Below the pieces are notes generated by a model. It searched no databases and was not told the DNA's origin. It saw nothing but the letters and a program-made list of their open reading frames with translations. Both the position numbers and the translations under genes were made by a program. Positions 33,347 through 39,481 of a stretch of DNA of 39,481 bases are shown piece by piece (the stretch's first letter is position 1; each line of letters begins with the position of its first letter). The DNA comes from a bacterium (GTDB lineage Bacteria > Margulisbacteria > Marinamargulisbacteria > UBA817 > JAQBTH01): the NCBI GenBank assembly GCA_027623425.1, contig JAQBTH010000010.1, positions 1 through 39,481 on the forward strand, read 5' to 3'.

Positions 33347-34375
33347 ATGAACTTATCAAACGAACTATTAATCACTCAGCTACAACTTGCCTTGCGAGAA
33401 GCGTCCCTTCACGAGCTCCATACCCATATTCAAGAAGCCATTCTAGAACCCATTTTAAAGGTGTCCAATCACCCTGATATTAAAATCATCAGCAAATCTA
33501 TTAGCCAAATATTAGAAACGAAGACGCTAGATCGTGCGCACTACTACACCAACCGCTTAATAAAGTCACTCTCTGAGGTAAAAACAAAAGCGTATAACGA
33601 CATTAATTTGAACCGCTGGCAAGAATATGAGCATATTATTACAGACAGCCTATGGACGGGAATGAAACGGGACCGAAGCAGCACCCACCATGGCGATTAC
33701 TGGGGAAACTTCATTCCACAAATTCCGCAGCAAATGTTGGAACGCTACACAAAAAAAGGCGATTGGATTATCGACCCGTTTTTAGGTAGCGGCACAAGTT
33801 TAATCGAATGTAAACGCATGGGTCGAAATGGCATTGGAATTGAATTACAAGACGAAACAATGGCCCTTGCACAAAAAAGAATAGAAGACACAGAGAATCC
33901 CTATGACATTAAAACAGAGCTAGTCTTAGGTAACTCGGTAAAAACAGACTACAGGGAACTCTGTGACAAACTGGGCATACCCAGCATACAGATGGCAATT
34001 CTGCACCCACCCTATTGGGACATCATTCAATTCAGTAATCGTAAAAAAGACCTTAGTAATGCCGAAAGCATTGATGAATACATGCAAAAATTATGGAAAA
34101 CCGCATGGGGAATCAATCAAATTTTAGAACCCAACAGACACATGATATTAGTAATAAGCGACAAATATGAGTCTGGTGAATGGATTCCTATGGGATTCAA
34201 AGCCATGGAAACCATACTTAAATTACCGTTTAAACTAAAATCCATTATCGTAAAGAATTTTGAACATACAAAGGCAAAACGAGAGCAGCAATCTTTATGG
34301 CGATATCGCGCTCTTGCTGGAGGCTTTTATGTATTTAAACATGAATATATTTTTATTTTTGAAAAGATAGAATAG
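33347..34375 (+). CDS. DNA methyltransferase (N4-cytosine/N6-adenine type)
   Basis: 342-residue SAM-dependent DNA methylase. Motif I, IIDPFLGSGTSLIECKRMG, lies near residue 141. The catalytic motif IV, LHPPYWDIIQFS, near 219 has HPPYW in place of the commoner (T/S/D)PPY(W). Motif order I then IV, with a long N-terminal region (1-130), is unusual for small methylases and may hold the target-recognition part. No restriction endonuclease is recognisable next to it, so it looks like an orphan methylase or half of an unrecognised system. The start fits the promoter 11 bases upstream. Confidence 0.88.
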   Translation: MNLSNELLITQLQLALREASLHELHTHIQEAILEPILKVSNHPDIKIISKSISQILETKTLDRAHYYTNRLIKSLSEVKTKAYNDINLNRWQEYEHIITDSLWTGMKRDRSSTHHGDYWGNFIPQIPQQMLERYTKKGDWIIDPFLGSGTSLIECKRMGRNGIGIELQDETMALAQKRIEDTENPYDIKTELVLGNSVKTDYRELCDKLGIPSIQMAILHPPYWDIIQFSNRKKDLSNAESIDEYMQKLWKTAWGINQILEPNRHMILVISDKYESGEWIPMGFKAMETILKLPFKLKSIIVKNFEHTKAKREQQSLWRYRALAGGFYVFKHEYIFIFEKIE

Positions 34376-34415
34376 ATGAAGTAGAATGCGCAAGCCTAAG
34401 TTGAATGAAATTTAT

Positions 34416-34520
34416 ACTGGAATCCAAACGAGAATAGTACGGTGCATGTCATGAAACAAAGAATCCGAAACAATACATTAAAGGAAATTCGAAATACACA
34501 CATCCAGATGGGATTCCGGT
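34416..34520. repeat. short imperfect inverted repeat between methylase and unknown gene
   Basis: ACTGGAATCC at 34416-34425 and GGATTCCGGT at 34511-34520 are complementary at 9 of 10 positions and bracket most of the 160-base gap. They may be the ends of a small degenerate palindromic element. The evidence is weak. Confidence 0.3.
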
Positions 34521-34535
34521 TATGGAGGCTAAGTA

Positions 34536-35813
34536 ATGTCTAAAACTATTTCTAAAACAAGTAGCGCATCGTATTTCGCAGAAGAAATCATTATTGCTGA
34601 AGAACATTTTTTCATACCCTATTCAGCAATCGAACAAAAAACAGATTTTCGCCTCATTGTTGGTGAAAAATCCGATGATATAATCACCATATTTAATGTG
34701 CCTCAAAATCCCGCCGAATCAATTTTATCCGGCACAGTTCTACACCCCAGCTACTCTGACCAGGGTAAAGCGCGATTGGCCTTTTATAAAGCCAGGCGTG
34801 AATTTGAATTGGCCGAAACAATCGAAGAACGCATTCGCCTATTCAAACACTTATACGCCCTTGCTGAAGCCCACAATTGGGTGCAACATCGGGTTCTTCA
34901 GCTCATTCATGAAGCATGCCACCAAGACAGTAGCACGCTTAATACAGATCAAATTCACCTATTTAACCACACATTTAGCAAATGGATCGCAAATGATGAT
35001 TGCGATTTAGTTCTTATTGCAAAATCACTTATTTTACTACTTCATGCAGAAATCGAAATTGATAAAGCCGAACTTCTAGAAACCGCAAAACGATTACATC
35101 ACAAAGCCCCACTTGAGAGTCATTTTACTCAAGTTGTTTTAGCAAAGCCGTTATCAGAAATTTTTGCCTATTTCTTAAATGGGAATTATGAGTCTGGTGG
35201 GTTAGCCAATTATTGGATGGAACATGCTCTGAAACGCTTAATGGAAGACCATACCTTTGAATTACAAAATCAAATCATACACATGATGTTTTCGGAAAAG
35301 AAACCATCAGATTTCTTTACAAGCTTCTTAAATCAGCTCGGCAAACAATCCTATTTTGATACCGCCATCGATTTTCTAATGATTGCGATAAAAGAAAAAA
35401 GCCTAATTGAAGCAAACCCAAAACCAAGTATTCTGGCCCTTGTTGGGTATTACGAACTCTATTGCTATGCAAGTCGAGCATGGATTAAGCCAAACGCGAA
35501 GCAAGTAACTATTACCGCCTCATTTAAAGAGGCAAATTGGAAATTACATGCGATTCCAAGTAAGCAAGATGATGACCCATCACAAAGCCTCAACATAACA
35601 ATTAAAAATCTTAATTTAGCAAGCAATGCCGACTACCTAAATGAATTAAAACGCCGTATAAGTAAAAATCCAGTGCTATTTAAGACCCCGTCACAACTGC
35701 ATAACAAATGCTGTAAATCCATTTTGAAGAGCATTCAAAAAACAAACACTATTACACTAAACCATTTTGAACTTCTTGGGCAATCTGCCCTTGCAATTGC
35801 CTCGAATCACTAA
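34536..35813 (+). CDS. unknown 425-residue protein
   Basis: I do not recognise this protein. The N-terminal part (about 12-70) looks beta-rich (EEIIIAEEHFFIPYSAIEQK, FRLIVGEKSDDIITIF). From about 80 to 310 it is almost all helix, with a repeat-like rhythm (ARREFELAETIEERIRLFKH, then LYALAEA). A charged C-terminal segment with KCCKSILKSIQK follows. There is no signal peptide or membrane helix. The ATG has GGAGG at 34524-34528. It is 160 bases after the methylase on the same strand, so it could be its partner, but no nuclease motif is visible. Confidence 0.6.
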   Translation: MSKTISKTSSASYFAEEIIIAEEHFFIPYSAIEQKTDFRLIVGEKSDDIITIFNVPQNPAESILSGTVLHPSYSDQGKARLAFYKARREFELAETIEERIRLFKHLYALAEAHNWVQHRVLQLIHEACHQDSSTLNTDQIHLFNHTFSKWIANDDCDLVLIAKSLILLLHAEIEIDKAELLETAKRLHHKAPLESHFTQVVLAKPLSEIFAYFLNGNYESGGLANYWMEHALKRLMEDHTFELQNQIIHMMFSEKKPSDFFTSFLNQLGKQSYFDTAIDFLMIAIKEKSLIEANPKPSILALVGYYELYCYASRAWIKPNAKQVTITASFKEANWKLHAIPSKQDDDPSQSLNITIKNLNLASNADYLNELKRRISKNPVLFKTPSQLHNKCCKSILKSIQKTNTITLNHFELLGQSALAIASNH

Positions 35814-35816
35814 GTG

Positions 35817-36554
35817 TTATAGGGAAAGTCCAATTCCTTGGCGGGTTTCTACATCTCGACTTCGCACACCAGATTCTGGATTCGAATCATATCGAAATAC
35901 AAAAGAAGATTTCCAATAGGTGCGTTGACCAAGTCGAATAGCCAGCTCCGTATCACTTAAGAGTCGGTAATCCTGACTATCAGCAGTACTAGGTTGGTAA
36001 TACGCTGTCATGCGGAAATTAGCGCCTTTTCCAATAGGATAAGATGCCGAAACATAATTTGTTGAGCGTAATGTATGTGCCTCACCATCTTCCAAAACTT
36101 CATGTTCAGACATAAGGCCAATACCTAAGGCAAACGGAATAATTCCAGTTAAAGAAATATCATATCGCAAGCCAAAACCGATTAATTCCCTACTATTCAA
36201 TTTAGAAAAAGGTCTGGATTCAAATTGAGAAAACAATTCAATATACTTACTATGACGCAAGGGGTGTGACGCTCTTAAATGAATGAAACCATAAGATGAA
36301 ATCGTTTCCCCATCAGATATACGCGACGATGAATTAACTAGCACAAACCAATCCCAATACCTCACTCTATCATCAAATCGTACGTCGAGAGCATTTGCCA
36401 TATAATTCACATTCCCTTCAACAGATTGGAAATTAGCTGACATATTAAATGAGCTTGTTTGCCCACCCAATCGCACCTTTTCAATATTAACCTGTGCTGC
36501 AGAAAATGGACTTAAAAGAACAATAAAAATAAATAGTAATAAAGTTTTACTCAT
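35817..36554 (-). CDS. outer-membrane beta-barrel protein, DUF481-like
   Basis: 245 residues from the second of two adjacent ATGs (36554), which GGAGG precedes by 6 bases. A signal peptide spans about 1-21, ending PFSAAQ. The mature part is a series of alternating beta strands (VRYWDWFVLVNSS, YIELFSQFESR, RELIGFGLRYDI, FRMTAYYQP, YWKSSFVFRYD), like DUF481/YdiY porin-like proteins. It ends with a hydrophobic GIGLSL. Its start overlaps the L,D-transpeptidase stop, so the two are coupled. A role at the cell surface is inferred. Confidence 0.75.
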   Translation of the reverse strand: MSKTLLLFIFIVLLSPFSAAQVNIEKVRLGGQTSSFNMSANFQSVEGNVNYMANALDVRFDDRVRYWDWFVLVNSSSRISDGETISSYGFIHLRASHPLRHSKYIELFSQFESRPFSKLNSRELIGFGLRYDISLTGIIPFALGIGLMSEHEVLEDGEAHTLRSTNYVSASYPIGKGANFRMTAYYQPSTADSQDYRLLSDTELAIRLGQRTYWKSSFVFRYDSNPESGVRSRDVETRQGIGLSL

Positions 36555-37149
36555 CATATGCCTCCGCAGTGATGTACACCAGATCATTACGTTGAAGAAC
36601 ATCGAACAACGCAATAACATCTGTATTTCTCATACGAATACACCCATGACTGGCTGGACTACCAATTAAACCCTCTTGGGCAGTACCGTGTATATATATA
36701 TACCGATCTTTTGAATCCACATTTCCACCCAAGTTTTTACCATGATCCAAACCAGATAGCCACAAAATTCGTGATGTAATCACATCCTCACGCGGATCAT
36801 TTATCAGATTCTGTGCAATACGACCGGTAGAACGGCGAGATTTAAATTCAGTACCTTTTTCAGCGCCAGCACCTATTTTCTTTACGACGCGATGAGCACC
36901 AAGTGGTGTCATATTAGAGTGACGCATCGCACCAATGCCATATTTGCTCGTTGACACGGGGTATTTATGCATTACCTCGTCATTTTGTACCAGATATAAC
37001 ATTTGGTCGCTTACAGACACAATAACAACGGGGCGATTAGGATTCACCCGATAGGATGCTTGAATATCAGTAAAAACACTTCCAAATACAACTGAAGTCA
37101 ACGCATTCAGAACAAACAAAGAAACATAGAAACGTCTAAGAATTGGCAA
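36547..37149 (-). CDS. L,D-transpeptidase (YkuD domain)
   Basis: Periplasmic cross-linking enzyme of peptidoglycan or of lipoprotein attachment. The 200 residues have a signal/anchor at about 6-24. The YkuD domain begins at PVVIVSVSDQMLYLV, and the active site is H154 (YIHGT) with S167-H168-G169-C170-I171-R172 (SHGCIR). All catalytic residues are present. The start is uncertain: the first in-frame codon after a stop is TTG, overlapping the trpF end by 14 bases, with AGGA directly adjacent. Coupled translation with trpF is likely. Confidence 0.92.
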   Translation of the reverse strand: MPILRRFYVSLFVLNALTSVVFGSVFTDIQASYRVNPNRPVVIVSVSDQMLYLVQNDEVMHKYPVSTSKYGIGAMRHSNMTPLGAHRVVKKIGAGAEKGTEFKSRRSTGRIAQNLINDPREDVITSRILWLSGLDHGKNLGGNVDSKDRYIYIHGTAQEGLIGSPASHGCIRMRNTDVIALFDVLQRNDLVYITAEAYDE

Positions 37150-37750
37150 TCCTCATCAAATCCTGCATCTTTTGATAATCTTTCAAACCAGGTTCCTTTT
37201 CCACCCCAGAACTAATATCGATCGCATACGGGTTAACGAGCGATATTGCACGGCTCACATTACTCACACGAATACCACCAGACAAAATCAGTGGAATATC
37301 ATATTCCTTCGCTTTAAGCGCTAGGCCCCAATCAAACGTTTTTCCAGTACCTCCGTAAGTCCCAGACTTCTTCGTATCTAACAATAACGCAGATGCCACA
37401 CCTTGATATTTAGGTATAAGATCCAAATCTTCAGGATCACCCACGCGAATCGCTTTAATCACTCGGTATGGCAATTCTAAGCAAAGTTCAGGCGGTTCAT
37501 CACCATGCAACTGAATCAAATCCAACTGACATTGTTCCGCAATCGCAATAATTTCTTCTTTAGTATGATTCACAAAAACACCCACCATCATGACAAAGGG
37601 TGGCAACAACATACTAATTTCTTCCACCACATCAGGCGAGACATATCGGGGTGAATTGCGATAAAAAATAAAACCCAATGCATCAACCCCGAGTGCTGCT
37701 GCGTTTAACGCGTCCTGCTTATTCGTAACTCCACAAAATTTAACTCGCAT
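37136..37750 (-). CDS. trpF: phosphoribosylanthranilate isomerase
   Basis: Third step of tryptophan synthesis after anthranilate. The 204-residue (beta/alpha)8 protein begins VKFCGVTNKQDALNAAALG with the catalytic Cys. Other signatures are QLHGDEPPE, LLLDTKKSGTYGGTGKTFDW with the catalytic Asp, LSGGIRVSNV and DISSGVEKEPGLKD. AGGTGA precedes the ATG and overlaps the intergenic gap of 6 bases after trpC. It lies in the cysE-trpC-trpF operon, separate from any trpAB genes in the window. Confidence 0.95.
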   Translation of the reverse strand: MRVKFCGVTNKQDALNAAALGVDALGFIFYRNSPRYVSPDVVEEISMLLPPFVMMVGVFVNHTKEEIIAIAEQCQLDLIQLHGDEPPELCLELPYRVIKAIRVGDPEDLDLIPKYQGVASALLLDTKKSGTYGGTGKTFDWGLALKAKEYDIPLILSGGIRVSNVSRAISLVNPYAIDISSGVEKEPGLKDYQKMQDLMRIANS

Positions 37751-37756
37751 TTGGTA

Positions 37757-38533
37757 TCACCTATTAAAATAGTGTATCAGATTTTTATTCGTGGCCAAAC
37801 CTTCACCGATTAAAACCGCATTGCACCCCAACGCATGCAATTCGTCTAATTGATCCGTTTGTGAATACCCACTCTCAGCAACAATCAATACATCATCACC
37901 AAATGAGTCTCGAATTTGAGGCACCAACTTAGGTACCAAGCTCATATCCATGTTGAAAGTGCGTAAATCACGATTATTAATTCCAATCATAGTTAAACCA
38001 TCCAAATCCAAGATAGCTTCCAATTCCGCTTCAGAATGAATCTCAAGCAAAACATCTAAATTCAAAAAATCCGCTAAGTTTAATAAATCTTGGCATTGCC
38101 CTTTCGTTAAAAGCGCCTTAATCAATAATATAGCGTCTGCACCATTCACTTTTGCCTCGTACAATTGAATCGGATCAATCACAAAATCTTTACGCAAAAT
38201 TGGTAAATCGTCTAAATCACTTAACAACTTCAAATATTCCGTTTTACCTTGGAAAAAATGCGGTTCCGTTAATACGGATATGGCAGATGCACCTGACTCG
38301 GCAAATTCCTCAAATAATTGCACAGGGTCAAAATCTGGTCGAATAACGCCCTTTGACGGCGAGGCTTTTTTAATTTCACCAATCAAGCTTAAGTCTGGGC
38401 CCTCTAAGGCAGCACGAAACCGCGCCGGTGGACGTTTAGCCAAGGCCAGTTGAAACTGCCCCAACCGCCCCGCCTCATACAGCGCCATTACATCGTCTTG
38501 CTTCTTAGACACAATGTCAGTTAAAAATGTCAT
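37757..38533 (-). CDS. trpC: indole-3-glycerol phosphate synthase
   Basis: Closes the indole ring in tryptophan synthesis. The 258 residues have LIGEIKKASPSKGVIR with the catalytic Lys, AISVLTEPHFFQG, LPILRKDFVIDPIQLYEA, DALLLIKALL-like strands (ADAILLIKALL), LTMIGINNRDLRTFNMD and VLIVAESGYSQTDQ. The ATG overlaps the cysE stop as ATGA. It is not fused to trpF as in E. coli; the two are separate adjacent genes. Confidence 0.96.
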   Translation of the reverse strand: MTFLTDIVSKKQDDVMALYEAGRLGQFQLALAKRPPARFRAALEGPDLSLIGEIKKASPSKGVIRPDFDPVQLFEEFAESGASAISVLTEPHFFQGKTEYLKLLSDLDDLPILRKDFVIDPIQLYEAKVNGADAILLIKALLTKGQCQDLLNLADFLNLDVLLEIHSEAELEAILDLDGLTMIGINNRDLRTFNMDMSLVPKLVPQIRDSFGDDVLIVAESGYSQTDQLDELHALGCNAVLIGEGLATNKNLIHYFNR

Positions 38534-39357
38534 ATTTGATAATTACTCTCATCGTCTTTTGAGGGCTTCACCACCTGATCACCCACATGCTTATAAATCT
38601 TTGATCCCGCCGCAACCGATTCGGTTAGCCACACGTTGCCACCAATTATCGTGTTTTCGCCAATAATTGTACGCCCACCCAAAATCGTGGTTCCCGCATA
38701 CACCGTTACACCATCTTTCAAGGTGGGATGCCGCTTATTTAAATCGCCACGTTCAGGCACACTAAGCGCCCCAAGAGTAACACCTTGGTATAGTTTTACC
38801 CATTTACCAATCACTGTCGTCTCACCAATAACAATACCAGTGCCATGATCAATGCAAAAATACGCATCAATCGACGCACCTGGGTGAATATCGATACCGG
38901 TTTCACTGTGCACCACTTCACTCATCATCCGTGGAATTAAAGGCACCTTTAATTTAAACAATTCATGGGCAACACGGTGCACAAAAATGCCCCAAAAACC
39001 AGGGTAACACAAAATTATTTCCGTCATTGATGCAGCGGCAGGGTCGCCCTTATAAATAGCCTCGGCATCTTTGAGTAGCACCGATTTAATAATTGGAAGT
39101 TGATGGTAGAACGATTGACGTGCAGACGGATCTTGAACAAATGTACTCATAAATTTATGAACGCTTTCCAATCGATCATCACACTCAGATTGAAGTTGGA
39201 ATGTGTCGGCAAAAAGCGCCTTGCGAAGGGAATGCAATGCCGATTGAACATCTAAAAAATTAGGATACACACAACCGCTTTTATCCCTGAATTGTTCAGG
39301 AATACGAATGGCATGTGCGGCCTGAATGGATTCTTTTAATACATTGTATTCGTCCAT
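38530..39357 (-). CDS. cysE: serine O-acetyltransferase
   Basis: Acetylates serine for cysteine synthesis. The 275 residues include an alpha-helical N-terminal domain (about 1-135) and a left-handed beta-helix of hexapeptide repeats (about 140-245). Key segments are FWGIFVHRVAHELF, GIDIHPGASIDAYFCIDHGT with the catalytic His, VVIGETTVIG-like repeats, LYQGVTLGALSVPERGD and HPTLKDGVTVYAG. Cysteine links it to the glutathione genes at 15227-17652, though they are not in the same operon. TACAAT ends 9 bases before the ATG, giving a nearly leaderless transcript for the whole operon. Confidence 0.93.
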   Translation of the reverse strand: MDEYNVLKESIQAAHAIRIPEQFRDKSGCVYPNFLDVQSALHSLRKALFADTFQLQSECDDRLESVHKFMSTFVQDPSARQSFYHQLPIIKSVLLKDAEAIYKGDPAAASMTEIILCYPGFWGIFVHRVAHELFKLKVPLIPRMMSEVVHSETGIDIHPGASIDAYFCIDHGTGIVIGETTVIGKWVKLYQGVTLGALSVPERGDLNKRHPTLKDGVTVYAGTTILGGRTIIGENTIIGGNVWLTESVAAGSKIYKHVGDQVVKPSKDDESNYQI

Positions 39358-39366
39358 AATCGCATC

Positions 39367-39372
39367 ATTGTA
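39367..39372 (-). promoter_or_regulatory. cysE-trpC-trpF operon -10 box
   Basis: On the minus strand TACAAT is followed by 9 bases and the cysE ATG. This is slightly longer than the 6-8 bases at most leaderless genes here. Confidence 0.4.
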
Positions 39373-39411
39373 CCTAATTTAAGGGTAATTGGCTATGCTC
39401 CACAAGCACAC

Positions 39412-39480
39412 CTATCGTCTAAAATAATGACCCATAACACTTTGTTCAGATAAAAATCCCGCTGGCTTGGTATTCATCAC
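39412..39480 (-). CDS. possible C-terminal end of a gene cut by the window edge
   Basis: An open minus-strand frame enters from the right edge and ends at TAG 39412-39414. Its last residues read TKPAGFLSEQSVMGHYFRR. This is too short to identify, and it could be chance. Confidence 0.3.
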   Translation of the reverse strand: MMNTKPAGFLSEQSVMGHYFRR

Positions 39481-39481
39481 C

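Noticed and set aside
34451-34543. 30-codon ORF just before the unknown 425-residue protein
   Set aside because: It has no ribosome site, overlaps the next start and encodes a composition unlike a protein. I treat it as chance.
1-39481. tRNA, rRNA, CRISPR array, prophage or transposase genes
   Set aside because: I looked through the intergenic regions and the translated products and saw none. A dedicated covariance search could still find a small RNA.

Overview
The window is A+T-rich, gene-dense bacterial chromosome, made mostly of housekeeping and biosynthetic genes in short operons. The organism looks Gram-negative. It has an LpxB-like glycosyltransferase, a DUF481-like outer-membrane barrel, lipoproteins and an L,D-transpeptidase. 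It uses menaquinone (menA, menE and a DHNA-CoA-type thioesterase) and glutathione (gshA, gshB, two glutaredoxins), and it modifies tRNA with TilS and CmoB. The LpxB-like part resembles, from memory, the 'lipid-A-disaccharide synthase-related' proteins of Cyanobacteria and relatives, while gshA, gshB and cmoB resemble proteobacterial types. I therefore cannot assign a phylum; a deep Gram-negative lineage such as Margulisbacteria is only a guess. I saw no rRNA, tRNA, CRISPR array, phage or insertion sequence.

Layout, left to right: (1) 1-4395: ilvB-ilvN, then aroC, with a convergent GNAT acetyltransferase. (2) 4396-8824: a 562-base gene-free leader with several stem-loops, then class Ia ribonucleotide reductase nrdA-nrdB. 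(3) 8826-12312: a pterin/folate group (folB, an SDR reductase, a PTPS that looks like the tetrahydrobiopterin enzyme, and folE), interrupted by a frameshifted lipoprotein gene and a CDP-alcohol phosphatidyltransferase. (4) 11752-14798: the minus-strand run mutY, ilvE, bcp, folE, phosphatidyltransferase. (5) 14877-20164: monothiol grxD, divergent from a minus-strand cluster GT-C glycosyltransferase, cmoB, gshA, gshB, glutaredoxin. (6) 20239-24849: pth, two unrecognised genes (one with an F-box-like segment, one very acidic), and a 704-residue fusion of a eukaryotic-type UGPase to an LpxB-like domain. (7) 24839-31256: a secreted protein, tilS, a glycerophosphodiesterase, DUF192, menA-menE, the thioesterase, and an A-type Fe-S carrier. 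(8) 31257-35813: an accessory stretch with a 52-residue lipoprotein, G12 and A13 tracts, a large decayed exported-protein gene, an orphan DNA methyltransferase and an unknown 425-residue protein. (9) 35817-39357: the tightly overlapping minus-strand operon cysE, trpC, trpF, L,D-transpeptidase, outer-membrane protein.

A recurring regulatory pattern stands out. Many first genes have a -10 box (often extended, TGnTAnAAT) ending only 6-8 bases before the start codon, with no Shine-Dalgarno sequence. This implies leaderless mRNAs. Downstream operon genes, and some first genes (ilvB, nrdA, grxD, the A-type carrier), use ordinary Shine-Dalgarno sites.

The best candidates for something undescribed are the UGPase-LpxB fusion, the structured nrdA leader, the F-box-like protein with its acidic neighbour, and the leaderless promoter set.
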